A stretch of DNA of 64,000 nt from Streptomyces sp. WM6378 (GTDB taxonomy: Bacteria; Actinomycetota; Actinomycetes; Streptomycetales; Streptomycetaceae): positions 1 through 64,000 of the forward strand of contig NZ_LGDD01000339.1 of NCBI RefSeq assembly GCF_001279695.1. The letters run 5' to 3'. How positions within the stretch are numbered: position 1 is the first letter of the stretch; the number at the start of each line of letters is the position of its first letter. Both the position numbers and the translations under genes were made by a program. Positions 1-8,215 of this stretch are shown here, piece by piece. The notes below the pieces were generated by a model, which was given only the letters and a program-made list of their open reading frames with translations, was not told the DNA's origin and did not search any database.

Positions 1-119
1 CGTCCCGGACGGACACAGGCCGATTTTCCCGCCATCACGGCGGCCAGCGCAGCGGCCCCAACTACTGAACGGAAAATCAACGGTCCGATGGGCAGGCGGT
101 AGCGTCCGGGTGGCGGAGC

Positions 120-131
120 CGTCCCGGACGG
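120..131. repeat. 12-bp direct repeat beside transposase stop
   Basis: The word CGTCCCGGACGG occurs at 1-12 and again at 120-131. With the preceding C the second copy is a 13-bp perfect palindrome around a central C. The copies flank the stretch just downstream of the transposase stop. They could be sub-terminal sites of the element, a hairpin, or chance. Confidence 0.4.
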
Positions 132-146
132 GTCTGTGACGGGTGT

Positions 147-1484
147 TCAGGCGGTGTCGGCGCTGGGGGCGAGGGTGACCTGGTGGCCGAGGTGCTCGAG
201 CTGGCGGACGAGGTCTCGGGGCTTGCGTTGGGGGTGGAGATGTCGCTGGTGCCAGTCGGGGCCGAGTTCCTGGTAGCGGGCGTGTGGGTCGTCGATGAGA
301 TGCCAGACGATGACGAGGATCGAGCGGGCGACCGCGACCAGGGCCTTGGCGTGACCGCGGCGTTTGACCAGGCGTCGGTAGCGGGCGCCGAGGAAGGTGT
401 CGGTCCGGGCGGCGGCACTGGCCGCTTCGCCGAGCGCGCCTTTGAGCCAGGGGTTTCCTTTGCCGGCGGGCCCGGTGGTGCTCTTGGCGCCGGACTGGAT
501 GGTGCAGGGGCACAGCTTCGCCCATGAGGCGAGGTGGGCGGGTGTGGGGAAGACGCTCATGTCGGGGCCGATCTCGGCCAGGATGATCCGTGCGGAGGTT
601 GGGCCGACGCCGGGGATGTCGTCCAGGCGGGCCAGCAGCTCGTCCCCGAACGGCACAGCAGCGGGCGACGGTGCGTGGTCCGGCGCGTCACTGCGGGGGT
701 CGGGCAGGGACGCGAGCGTCGTGGCGATGTCCTGGTCGAGCGCGGTGATCTGCGCGGTGAGGTGGTCGACGGTGGTCAAAAGGAGCCGCAGCAGTCGGGC
801 GTGGTGGTCGTCGAACTGCCCGGTCAGGGCTTCGACCAGGGCGTCGTGCTTGGTGGTCAGCCGGCCTTGAGCGAGGTTGGCCAGGGTCCGGGGGTTGCGC
901 TCGCCCGCGATGAGCGCCTCCATCATCGCCCGTCCCGAGAGGCCGAACGGATCGGTGGCCACGGACGAGAGTTTGATCTGCGCATCCTGCAGAACCTTGT
1001 CGGCCCGCAGCTTGTGGCGCGATCGCTCGCGGACGAACACGGTGCGGGTGCGGGTGAAATCCCGTAGGTGTCGCACGGGACGGGGCGGCACGAAGGAAGG
1101 GCGGACCATGCCGCGTTCGAGGAGCTTGGCCAGCCATATCGCGTCCAGTTTGTCGGTCTTCGGCCGGCCCGGGACGTTCTTGACCTGGCGGGCGTTGACC
1201 AGCCAGCACCGCAGCCCCCGGCTTTCCAGCAGGTAGTAGAAGGGCTGCCAGAAGACGCCGGTCGCCTCCATCACCACCAGATCGACGCCCTGGCAGATCA
1301 GGTGGTCGCCGAGCTCCAGGATCGCGTTGGTGGTCGCCGCGACGGTCCACACCTTCTGGGTGCGCGCGCCCTCGCGGGTTTCATGCGGCAGCCGCAGGCA
1401 CACCACGCCGCTGTTCTTGGCAATATCGATCGCGGCCACTCGGGCCACCGTCTCGTCCGGCAGTTCCTCGCGCGGCTCGTCCAC
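147..1484 (-). CDS. IS110-family transposase (DEDD/Tnp20)
   Basis: This is the recombinase of an IS110-family element, about 445 aa from the GTG at 1484. The open frame continues upstream to 1739, but a GGGAGGAA ribosome binding site lies just before this GTG and the extra N-terminus has no family character. The RuvC-like DEDD domain is visible: D20 in an IDIAK context, E73 in MEATG, and D111/D114 in the KTDKLDA motif. The C-terminal Tnp20 domain carries an IPGVGP helix-hairpin motif (about 290-295) and the family's serine (S320 in HLASWAKL). Length is normal for the family and no frameshift is seen, so the gene may be active. Members of this family are known to use an RNA encoded in the element's non-coding end to choose donor and target. 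Confidence 0.93.
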   Translation of the reverse strand: MDEPREELPDETVARVAAIDIAKNSGVVCLRLPHETREGARTQKVWTVAATTNAILELGDHLICQGVDLVVMEATGVFWQPFYYLLESRGLRCWLVNARQVKNVPGRPKTDKLDAIWLAKLLERGMVRPSFVPPRPVRHLRDFTRTRTVFVRERSRHKLRADKVLQDAQIKLSSVATDPFGLSGRAMMEALIAGERNPRTLANLAQGRLTTKHDALVEALTGQFDDHHARLLRLLLTTVDHLTAQITALDQDIATTLASLPDPRSDAPDHAPSPAAVPFGDELLARLDDIPGVGPTSARIILAEIGPDMSVFPTPAHLASWAKLCPCTIQSGAKSTTGPAGKGNPWLKGALGEAASAAARTDTFLGARYRRLVKRRGHAKALVAVARSILVIVWHLIDDPHARYQELGPDWHQRHLHPQRKPRDLVRQLEHLGHQVTLAPSADTA

Positions 1485-1800
1485 AGTTCCTCCCGGCCTT
1501 GGGCTCCCCTGGGGTGGAGACTGCCCGGGAAGCCGGAGGGGAACGGCAAGGCTGAACGGCGTGCACGTGGCAACAGTCGGTGGCCCCTGGCTGGCTCCCT
1601 CGTCAGACTCTTCTTCGGGCGCGCAGGCCCAAACCGCATCGACGTGGACGGACAGCCTCCATACCCACCATCGCTGCCTGCGCTCCAGGAACGACACGGC
1701 GGTCAGGAGCGCGCGCACCCGCTTCGACGCTCCGCGCACCGATTTTCACGCCGCCAGGCGTGACGAGAGGAACAGGAGGACTCTTCTGCGAAGAAGGCAC
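1485..1800 (-). ncRNA. Candidate IS110 bridge RNA region
   Basis: About 340 bp separate the transposase start from the next gene and carry no convincing gene. In IS110-group elements the bridge RNA is made from the non-coding end upstream of the transposase, which is this stretch. It is rich in short inverted repeats, for example a perfect 7-bp stem at 1746-1752/1757-1763 with a 4-nt loop. I cannot fold it here, so the limits are nominal and the call rests on family knowledge and position. Confidence 0.35.
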
Positions 1801-1829
1801 GGGGGCGACCGCGACTCCCTGTGGCTCCC

Positions 1830-2834
1830 CTACAGCCAGCCCCGCCGCGTCGCCTGAATTCCCGCCTGAAACCTGCTCGTCGCCGCAAGGCGTCCCATCA
1901 GCACCGACATCCGCCGCCGCAGGCTCCGCTCGCTGATGTGGAGTTGCCGCGCGATCGCTTCGTCCTTCAAACCCGCCGCCAGCAGCGCCAGCAGCGCGTC
2001 GTCCGGTGTCGGCGTCTGCGCCGACGCGGCCACCGGGCCGGCGCCGATTCGCGCTCCGTCCAGCGCTCCCAGCGGAGTGCCCCGCTCCCACAGCTGCTCG
2101 AACAGGGCCACCAGCGCGTCCGTCAACGCCGAATGGCGCACCAGCACCGCGCTGTCCATCATCCGGTCGGCATGGGTGGACAGCGGCAGCAGCGCCCGCC
2201 GCCGGTCCGCGATCACCAGTTTCACCGGCACGCTCGGCAGCACCCGTATCCGCTCGCCCAGCTCCGCCAGCCGCTGTGCCTGCCGCCAGCCCCCGTCCGC
2301 GGCCAGCACCTCGGCGGCGTGTACCGCGCGGCACTCCACACCCCGTTCCAAGAGCCGCTGCATCGGGGCCAGGCTGTCGTCGGCCGGATCCAGGAACGGC
2401 GGGCCGACCAGCGTCAGCAGTTCCCCCTCGGTGCCGGCCAGGAGGTCCTGAACTCGGGCATACTGCGCCGTGCCACCCCGTACCACTTCGGTCAACCGCG
2501 CCGGGTCGTCGCGCAGTTGAGCCTCTCGGTACTCGGCGGACAGCTCGTCCACCGACTGCCGCATGCGGTCCAGCTCCGTGCGGCGTTGGCGCAGCAGCGC
2601 GCCGAGCGCCACCTGGGGATCGGCTGACAGCCACGCTTCGCCATCGGTCCCCTCCGCATCGTCACCGTCGGCCTCGACCAGCCCGAGCCCGGCCAAGTTC
2701 CGCAGCGCGGCCCGTACTTCGGCCCGGGCCAGGCCCGTTTCCGCCGCACACTCCTGGGCCGAACCCCTGCCGAGCCTCACGAGCGCCCGATAGACCCGCT
2801 CCTCGCTCTCACCCAACCCCACGGCTTCCCACAC
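1830..2834 (-). CDS. TrmB-like/LuxR-type HTH transcriptional regulator
   Basis: A 334-aa cytoplasmic regulator. The first 70 residues form a winged-helix TrmB-like domain (LGESEERVYRALV and a second helix pair rich in Ala/Glu). A long middle domain follows with a helical TrmB-like sensor region, and a LuxR-type helix-turn-helix sits at the C-terminus (about 285-325, KDEAIARQLHISERSLRRR). This TrmB-plus-LuxR architecture is common and mostly orphan in Streptomyces. The start is the GTG at 2834 behind GGGAG; a GTG four codons later is possible. The effector and targets are unknown. The IS110 element lies directly downstream but does not appear to interrupt the frame. Confidence 0.8.
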   Translation of the reverse strand: MWEAVGLGESEERVYRALVRLGRGSAQECAAETGLARAEVRAALRNLAGLGLVEADGDDAEGTDGEAWLSADPQVALGALLRQRRTELDRMRQSVDELSAEYREAQLRDDPARLTEVVRGGTAQYARVQDLLAGTEGELLTLVGPPFLDPADDSLAPMQRLLERGVECRAVHAAEVLAADGGWRQAQRLAELGERIRVLPSVPVKLVIADRRRALLPLSTHADRMMDSAVLVRHSALTDALVALFEQLWERGTPLGALDGARIGAGPVAASAQTPTPDDALLALLAAGLKDEAIARQLHISERSLRRRMSVLMGRLAATSRFQAGIQATRRGWL

Positions 2835-2927
2835 TCCCGCAGGCTATCCGGCCGCCGCCGGACCCGACAGCATCCGGCAGCGGCCTGTGGACAACTCGTC
2901 GACGCAGGGCTCGCGTTCGGCCGCGAC

Positions 2928-3983
2928 TCAGCCGGCCGTCAGGAACAGCGAGGTGACCTGTGGCAGCCCGGCCGGATCCAGGGTCGCGGTGGACTTCCCG
3001 GCACGCAGGTCGATGGAGGTGATGCCGGCCTTGTCCTCCTGCGCCTGGAACAACTGCTTGCCGTTGGATGCCAGCGCCAGCGTGCCGAAGGAGTCCGGTA
3101 CGGCGATCTGACGGGCTTTCAGCGTGCGGGTGTCCACCACCGAGACGCTGTCCTCCGCGGTGTTGGCCACGTACAGACTTCTGCCGTCCTTCGACAGCTG
3201 GGCCTTGAACGGTCGCCCGCCGACCTGCGCCTGACGGGGCTTCGCGGCCGGGTTGTCCACTTGGTACTCCGAGACGGTGCCACCGTAGTAGTCAGTGGCG
3301 TACAGCGTCTTGCCGTCGTGGCTGAGTAGCACCTCGCGAGGAGCCCTGCCGCCGGTGTAAGAGGCCGTGACCTGGTAATTCGACAGGTCCATTCGGTCGA
3401 TCCGGTCCCTGGAGTAGATACCCAGGTACGCGGTCCTTCCGTCGGAGCTGATCGCCACGCCCTGCGCCGGCGCACCCAGATCGACGGTCCTGACGACCTT
3501 GCCGGCCATGAGGTCCACCACCGCCAGCGACTGAGCGACCATGCTGGTCACGTATGCCGTCTTCCCGTCCGGGGAGAGTGCGATGGCGTCGGCGTCCACG
3601 CCCATCGGGATCTCCTTCGCCAGCCTGCGCCCGACCATGTCCACCACGGACAGCGTGCCGCTGTGGTGGTTCGCCAGGTACGCGGTGCGCTGGTCCTTCG
3701 AGAGTGCGGCCGCCCAGGTCTCGGCTTCCTTGCCGATCCCGAAGCGTGCCACCTCCTTGCCGGTGGCGGGGTCGATGCCGACCAACTCGGTGTTGTCGTC
3801 CTTGCTGAGGGTGCTCGGTGTGGTCCACAGCGTGTCGTGGCCGCCACCGTGCTGGTTCCTCTGCTGCCCCGGGTGGCCGTTGCCCGGCTCGGCTGAGGCG
3901 TGGGCGCTCACGGGGGTCGCGCAGAGCAGCGCCACCGCGAGCGTGACGGCCGTGGACAGGCTGCTTCGACGTGCGCGTCTCAT
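2928..3983 (-). CDS. Secreted YVTN-type beta-propeller protein
   Basis: About 351 aa. The ATG at 3983 has a GGAGG site eight bases upstream and is preferred over an upstream in-frame start at 4022. A Sec signal peptide (RR-rich n-region, TAVTLAVALLCATPVSAHA) is followed by a His/Gly-rich linker. The rest is a seven-bladed YncE/YVTN-like propeller, with repeated blades containing SKDGRTAYL, SPDGKTAYV, SSDGRTAYL and SHDGKTLYA. Such proteins are extracellular binding scaffolds. The substrate is unknown. No operon partner is evident. Confidence 0.85.
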   Translation of the reverse strand: MRRARRSSLSTAVTLAVALLCATPVSAHASAEPGNGHPGQQRNQHGGGHDTLWTTPSTLSKDDNTELVGIDPATGKEVARFGIGKEAETWAAALSKDQRTAYLANHHSGTLSVVDMVGRRLAKEIPMGVDADAIALSPDGKTAYVTSMVAQSLAVVDLMAGKVVRTVDLGAPAQGVAISSDGRTAYLGIYSRDRIDRMDLSNYQVTASYTGGRAPREVLLSHDGKTLYATDYYGGTVSEYQVDNPAAKPRQAQVGGRPFKAQLSKDGRSLYVANTAEDSVSVVDTRTLKARQIAVPDSFGTLALASNGKQLFQAQEDKAGITSIDLRAGKSTATLDPAGLPQVTSLFLTAG

Positions 3984-4271
3984 GGGGATCCTCCAGTGGT
4001 GGGGTGGAAGTCTGCCCCGCACGCTAGACAGCGTGCTGACGCCTTGTCGACGGCTCGGCGCCTCCCAGTCTGGCCGGAACCGGTCTTCGGCCGAACCCGG
4101 CCATCACGGCTTTTCGCGCAGCTGATCGCGGACTTCCTCGACCCGGTGTGGCCCGGCACTTCGCCGCAGTACGGCGAGTGCGGCCACCTCGGGGGCTCCC
4201 CGCAGCACGGCGGGCAGAGTGTCGTCCCGGACGACAACTGCCACGCCGTGCAGGGCTTCTGGCCTGCCTGC

Positions 4272-4943
4272 CTACGGATTCGTCCCCGGGGCGACGTATC
4301 CCTCGCCGATGCCGTTGTCGGACTCCGGGACGCAGTTGGGCACCTCGCGCACCACCGACATCTGCAGTGTGCCCACCTGCCCGTGCGGTCCCGTCGTCGC
4401 CACGAACAGGAGGTGCTCCCCATGGGGGACGGCACTCGGCCTGATCAGCGAGTAGTGCCCGCTGATCCCGCTGTCCGCGCCGACCTGGGGGAACACCTTC
4501 AATGGGTCGACGCTGTTGTCGTAGTGGACGGTGGCGTTGCAGGAGGCGGAGAACCCCATCACCGCTGCGGGGATGCCCGCTTGGCGCAGGGCGTCCTGCA
4601 GCCCGGGGATGCCCTTGGGGCTCATCACCTTCACGGCGATGGTGCCGTCCGGGATGGACTTCATCGCGTAGTCGGCATTGACGATGTCGATGCCACCGCT
4701 CTCGGCGCGGTGCGGCGTCGGCGCGGCCGAGGGACCGGCCGCGGTCTGCTTGTCGTGGGTCCCGCCGGCCAGCGGCACGGCGACCGCCACGGCGACGGCG
4801 GCCGCGACGGCGCCCAGCGTGAACGTGACTCGGCGGCGCGGGACGCGGATCCGGGCGCGGTGGCCGGGCAGGTCGGCCAGGGTGGCCGCGCGGGCGTTGA
4901 GCTCGTCCGCGAGCTGCTGCTTGAAGTGCAGGGGGGCGTTCAC
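4272..4943 (-). CDS. Putative anti-sigma factor, single-pass membrane protein
   Basis: A 223-aa protein whose ATG overlaps the stop of the preceding ECF sigma gene by 4 bp, so the two are translationally coupled. A short basic cytoplasmic region (about 1-38) is followed by one transmembrane helix (about 40-60, Ala/Val-rich) and a roughly 160-residue external domain. No zinc-binding anti-sigma HxxxCxxC motif is visible. The anti-sigma role is therefore inferred from gene order and topology, not from a recognised domain. The external domain could sense an envelope signal. Confidence 0.6.
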   Translation of the reverse strand: MNAPLHFKQQLADELNARAATLADLPGHRARIRVPRRRVTFTLGAVAAAVAVAVAVPLAGGTHDKQTAAGPSAAPTPHRAESGGIDIVNADYAMKSIPDGTIAVKVMSPKGIPGLQDALRQAGIPAAVMGFSASCNATVHYDNSVDPLKVFPQVGADSGISGHYSLIRPSAVPHGEHLLFVATTGPHGQVGTLQMSVVREVPNCVPESDNGIGEGYVAPGTNP

Positions 4944-5518
4944 TGGGTGGCCTCCAGAACGGCTTCGCGGGAGTCGGTTCGGGTGTGCTCGGCGGCTTGC
5001 AGGGCCCTACGGGCGCGGTGCAGCCGGACCCGGGCGGCGGTCGAGGTGATGCCCAGCGCCTGCGCGGCCTCGCGGGTGGTCAACCCGTCAAGGGCGACCA
5101 GGTCGAGCACTTCGCGCAGTGTGTCGGGCAGCGCGGCGTGGGCCGCTGCCATCTGCCGGGCGGCGCGGGCGGCATCGATCCGCCCCTCGATGGCGCTGAT
5201 GTCCTGGTCGTCCAGCAGCCGTCGGCCGGTGATCCGGGCGACCGCGTGCTGCTCGCGGGCGCTGCCGCGGAAGTGCGCGGAGATGACGTTACGGGATATG
5301 CCGTGCAGCCAGGCGACGGGCGCGCCGCGCCGGGCGTCGTAGGTGTGCGCGTGTTCCAGTGCGGCCACGAAGATGTCCGCGGTGAGGTCGGCGGCCAGGT
5401 GCGGGCTGTCGACACGTCGGGTGACAAAGCTGAGCACGGTGTCGAACTGCTGCTCGTAGAACGCTGCGAACCCGGCGGGGTCGCGCATGGGTGGTGCTGT
5501 CGGATGCTCCGCTGGCAC
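4940..5518 (-). CDS. ECF-family RNA polymerase sigma factor
   Basis: A 192-aa extracytoplasmic-function sigma factor. The GTG start at 5518 is preceded by AAGGAG. Region 2 occupies about residues 15-85 (FYEQQFDTVLSFVTRR, then DIFVAALEH and a WLHGISRN motif). Region 4 is at about 120-175 (LPDTLREVLDLVALDGLTTR with the helix-turn-helix QALGITSTAARVRLHRAR). It is co-transcribed with the downstream membrane protein that probably controls it. The upstream region carries GATGTAA words that may belong to an autoregulated promoter. Confidence 0.9.
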   Translation of the reverse strand: MPAEHPTAPPMRDPAGFAAFYEQQFDTVLSFVTRRVDSPHLAADLTADIFVAALEHAHTYDARRGAPVAWLHGISRNVISAHFRGSAREQHAVARITGRRLLDDQDISAIEGRIDAARAARQMAAAHAALPDTLREVLDLVALDGLTTREAAQALGITSTAARVRLHRARRALQAAEHTRTDSREAVLEATQ

Positions 5519-5553
5519 GGATGGCTCCTTGGGGCAGGCCGGGCGTGTGGTGC

Positions 5554-5595
5554 CTTACATCTCTACTTGGTCGCAGCGCCCGGAAGTGTTACATC
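5554..5595 (-). promoter_or_regulatory. GATGTAA direct repeat upstream of ECF sigma gene
   Basis: On the minus strand GATGTAAC (5588-5595) and GATGTAAG (5554-5561) lie 34 bp apart in the 113-bp leader of the sigma gene. Repeated words here could be ECF promoter elements or a regulator's sites. The spacing is larger than a normal -35/-10 distance, so they need not form one promoter. Confidence 0.3.
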
Positions 5596-5631
5596 CCTCA
5601 TCGGCCATCGTGCTCGCCCGAGCCGAACTAA

Positions 5632-6108
5632 CTACTCCTCGTCGTCGGTATCGGCGGCTCGGCGCAGGCGGCGCAATGTGAGTGCGAAGGCCAGTGCCGA
5701 AGCGCCGAAGAGCACCGCCGTGATCGCCAGCCAGCGGCCGAGGTAGACGTTTTCGGACAGCCGCGTGGCACCTTCGTAGGGGACCGCCAGATCGAGGATG
5801 AGCGGGAACCACACGAGGAGCAGCACACCGGACAGGAAGGTGGGTACGCGCAGGTAGTTGATCCACGGCACCTCCGGCACGCGGCCGGCGCGGTGCCGCA
5901 GTACGGACTGGGCCGAGAGATCGGCGAGCGAGTACAGCGGTAGCAGGATCAGGTCGTGGAGGATCGCCGCTCCCACGAACCAGATCGCCACTTCGAGCGG
6001 CCGGACCGCGAACAGCCGCACCAGGGCGTAGCCGGTGAGCGCGAACGAGCAGATCAGCACGAGGAGATGGAGGGGCCCGGAGCCGTACCAGCGGGCGAAT
6101 CGTGCCAT
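5632..6108 (-). CDS. Four-helix integral membrane protein
   Basis: A 158-aa membrane protein. The ATG at 6108 starts 2 bp after the stop of the upstream molybdopterin oxidoreductase, so the two are coupled. An upstream open extension into that gene is a shadow. Four hydrophobic helices are visible (about 12-33, 40-60, 88-108, 125-148), joined by basic loops, with an acidic tail. I do not recognise the family. Its position suggests a membrane partner of the fused cytochrome b/molybdopterin protein, perhaps an assembly factor or quinone-side subunit. Confidence 0.75.
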   Translation of the reverse strand: MARFARWYGSGPLHLLVLICSFALTGYALVRLFAVRPLEVAIWFVGAAILHDLILLPLYSLADLSAQSVLRHRAGRVPEVPWINYLRVPTFLSGVLLLVWFPLILDLAVPYEGATRLSENVYLGRWLAITAVLFGASALAFALTLRRLRRAADTDDEE

Positions 6109-6110
6109 GG

Positions 6111-7547
6111 TCAGGTCCTGAAGGTAAGCCGGTGCACCCACTTGGTGTTGTTCACACCAGGGTTGGCCGGGACGATGACACGGGCGGGGTAGCCGTGGTC
6201 GAGCGAGAGATCCGCGCCGTTGACGCGCAGGGCGAGCAGGGCCCGGGGGTCGTGGATCTGGTTGCCGCGCAGGACCACCGAGCTGTAGGGGCCCGGCGGT
6301 TGCACGGATTCCACCAGGACGCTGTCCGCGTCGGGCAGTCCTGACATGGCGGCGAGGTCGGCAAGGCGCAGGCCGCTCCAGTGCTGGTCGGCGGTGGACC
6401 ACCCTTCCACACAGGCGATCGGCAGCGCGGCCGCGTACTGACGCATCGTCAGGAGCTGTTCGCGCGTGAAGACCGCCGCCGGTCCTCGGCCACGCACCTC
6501 CAGCCGCCAGCTCGGGCCGACGTGGGACAGGGAGACCCCGACGGCCGCAGCGGTTTTGTTGATCTGGAAGCCGTTGGGCCCGCTGCCCGGGTTGCGGTTG
6601 TGCGGCGCGAGGAGGGCGGTGGTGCGCAGCCGACCGCCGATGCTCTGCCCGGCGGTCACCACCAGCAGGAGCAGTGACCCCGCCCCCACCATCCCCACGG
6701 CACCGCGGCGTGACATCGTCGGCGCCGCGGGCGCGGCCGGTACCAGGCCGTCCGGGTCGGGGGGCTCGGGCCGGGTGTCGGCCACGCCGGTGCGCAGTTC
6801 GGCGGCCAGGTCGCGGGAGCCGAGGGCACGGGTCATCCGGCCGAGCCGCAGCGCCACGTGAACCACGAACGCGGCGATGAACACCCAGGCACCGTAGAAG
6901 TGCAGGGTGTAGAAGGAGCCTGGGAAGACGTAGTAGAGCTGGATGTTGAGGATTCCGGTCACGAACTCGAAGATGACCCCACCCACCAGCATCAGCAGGG
7001 ACAGCCGCTCAAGGCCGTGGGCGACCGTGCGGACCGGAAGCCACTCGAACAGCTTCGGGATGACCGACCACAGCTTGGCGAGGAGCACCGGCACAAGGAC
7101 CACGCCGAGTGTGATGTGCACACCCTGGGTCAGCCGGTAGAGCCAATAGGGGTGCGTGGGCCAGTCGAAGAGGTAGAAGCCGAGCAGGCCCTTGTCGGGG
7201 GTCTGGTCATTGAGCGGGCCCAGATCCGGATTGTAGGCCGCGTACGAGAGCATCCCGGTGACGAAGAGCACCGGGATGCCGACCAGCAGCAGCAAGCCGA
7301 ACACCGATGTCAGCCAGGGACCGCGGATCGGACTGCGCCAGAATCCGGGGCGGAAGGGCCCTGGAGGCGGCGGCGTCCGGCCGATCCGCCGCGCCATGGC
7401 CCGAGTACCGGCCGCAGCCGCGGCCGCACGGGCTGCCATCGCGGTGCCGAGCCGTCTGAGACGCCGCCGCGCATGTGTCATGTCCAGCGGCGAGCGCCTC
7501 GATCCGCCGGACGGACCGGAGTCCGGCGGCCGTCCGCCACTGCCCAT
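6111..7547 (-). CDS. Cytochrome b561-like/molybdopterin (sulfite oxidase-type) fusion oxidoreductase
   Basis: About 478 aa. The ATG at 7547 has GGAGGAG seven bases upstream and is preferred over 7565. After a basic, Ala-rich N-terminus the first half is a membrane cytochrome b561/Ni-Fe-hydrogenase-type domain: about four helices with histidines in the HITLG and HFYGAW segments that could bind haem. A further helix (about 295-315) leads into an external sulfite-oxidase-fold domain. In that domain Cys379 (IACVEGW) is in the position of the molybdenum ligand, and the end has typical family segments (HGYPARVIVPANPG). The protein probably passes electrons between a periplasmic substrate and quinone. 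The substrate is unknown. It lies in a three-gene operon between the small secreted protein and the 158-aa membrane protein. Confidence 0.85.
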   Translation of the reverse strand: MGSGGRPPDSGPSGGSRRSPLDMTHARRRLRRLGTAMAARAAAAAAGTRAMARRIGRTPPPPGPFRPGFWRSPIRGPWLTSVFGLLLLVGIPVLFVTGMLSYAAYNPDLGPLNDQTPDKGLLGFYLFDWPTHPYWLYRLTQGVHITLGVVLVPVLLAKLWSVIPKLFEWLPVRTVAHGLERLSLLMLVGGVIFEFVTGILNIQLYYVFPGSFYTLHFYGAWVFIAAFVVHVALRLGRMTRALGSRDLAAELRTGVADTRPEPPDPDGLVPAAPAAPTMSRRGAVGMVGAGSLLLLVVTAGQSIGGRLRTTALLAPHNRNPGSGPNGFQINKTAAAVGVSLSHVGPSWRLEVRGRGPAAVFTREQLLTMRQYAAALPIACVEGWSTADQHWSGLRLADLAAMSGLPDADSVLVESVQPPGPYSSVVLRGNQIHDPRALLALRVNGADLSLDHGYPARVIVPANPGVNNTKWVHRLTFRT

Positions 7548-7614
7548 CAGCCGTCTCCTCCGCATCGGGGCACGCCGTCAAGGACGAGCGTTCGACCACC
7601 AGAATCCCTTCCGA

Positions 7615-7806
7615 CTAACCCAGGCCGGCGACCGCGGCGACGGCCCTGGTCAGCGCATCGGCACCGGTGCCCAGACCACCGAGTCCGCCGACGGAGCTGG
7701 TCAGGGGGCTGTCGTCATCATCGGCGAAGGCCGGTGTGAGCGAGGCGGTGCACAGCACTACAGCGGTCAGCACAGCGACGGTGACGGTTCGTCTGATGGA
7801 TCGCAC
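7615..7806 (-). CDS. Small secreted Gly-rich protein
   Basis: A 63-aa ORF with GTG start at 7806 and a GGAGA site seven bases upstream. A clean Sec signal peptide (RR n-region, VAVLTAVVLCTASLTPAFA) leaves a mature peptide of about 34 residues that begins with four aspartates and is then Gly/Ala/Leu-rich (GGLGGLGTG). No cysteine is present, so it is not a chaplin. It sits 67 bp upstream of the cytochrome b/molybdopterin gene on the same strand and may be in its operon. Function unknown. Confidence 0.6.
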   Translation of the reverse strand: MRSIRRTVTVAVLTAVVLCTASLTPAFADDDDSPLTSSVGGLGGLGTGADALTRAVAAVAGLG

Positions 7807-8185
7807 GATGTCTCCAGTGTGAGGGGCCCACGGATGTGGCGCTCCCCGGACAGTGCCCCCTCCCCGACCCCCACTCGCGGTTTGTCATCAGGTTCCCCGG
7901 TATGGCCCAGCCCATCAAACGACGGCCACCACGGACACACCCAGCGCCCACACAACGCCACCGGCCGCGAGTTCCGAAACGGACACCCACCGCAACCCTG
8001 CGCCACCCTTCACCACCGACGCGGCGCCCCAACTTCAGTAACTGCTACGGGACCAGGCATGTGCTCCGCCGCAGCGGACATGAACCACTACGGTGCGTTC
8101 CAGCGGTGCCGAACCGGTTCAGCCGGGCTCGGCACCGCCGTACATTACCGTCCGCATCACACCGTCCCGGCGGTAAGAAGAAGGC
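7807..8185. other. Divergent intergenic region, no gene seen
   Basis: This 379-bp gap separates a minus-strand and a plus-strand gene, so it should hold both promoters. The open frames across it lack codon bias and recognisable domains. I see no strong palindrome. It is less GC-rich than the genes around it in places. Confidence 0.5.
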
Positions 8186-8215
8186 GTGGAGAGGGGAAGC
8201 GTGGAGAGGGGAAGC
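8186..8215 (+). repeat. Perfect 15-bp tandem duplication at gene start
   Basis: The 15-bp unit GTGGAGAGGGGAAGC occurs twice head-to-tail (8186-8200 and 8201-8215). Each copy contains a GTG start codon and a GAGAGGGG purine tract. Copy one can act as a ribosome binding site for the GTG of copy two, or the first GTG can be used, adding five residues. Confidence 0.9.

Larger units (their letters stand above)
1..1829 (-). mobile_element. IS110-family insertion sequence (ends not fixed)
   Basis: The element is called from its single transposase gene (147-1484). IS110-family elements usually lack long terminal inverted repeats and make no clear target duplication, so the boundaries cannot be read directly. 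The upstream end must lie between 1485 and 1829, because the next gene's stop is at 1830 and that gene looks intact. The downstream end lies in 1-146 or before the window. That stretch holds two copies of a 12-bp word (1-12 and 120-131) and an 8-bp inverted repeat (21-28 with 72-79), any of which could be near the terminus. Confidence 0.6.

Noticed and set aside
1746..1763. Hairpin below the TrmB/LuxR-type gene as a terminator
   Set aside because: The stem is only 7 bp and on the minus strand it is followed by A residues, not T; it may instead be part of the IS110 non-coding end.
3900..5342. Long plus-strand open frame (480 codons) opposite the ECF sigma/anti-sigma genes
   Set aside because: It is antisense to two clearly recognisable genes and has no domain; long antisense frames are normal at this GC content.
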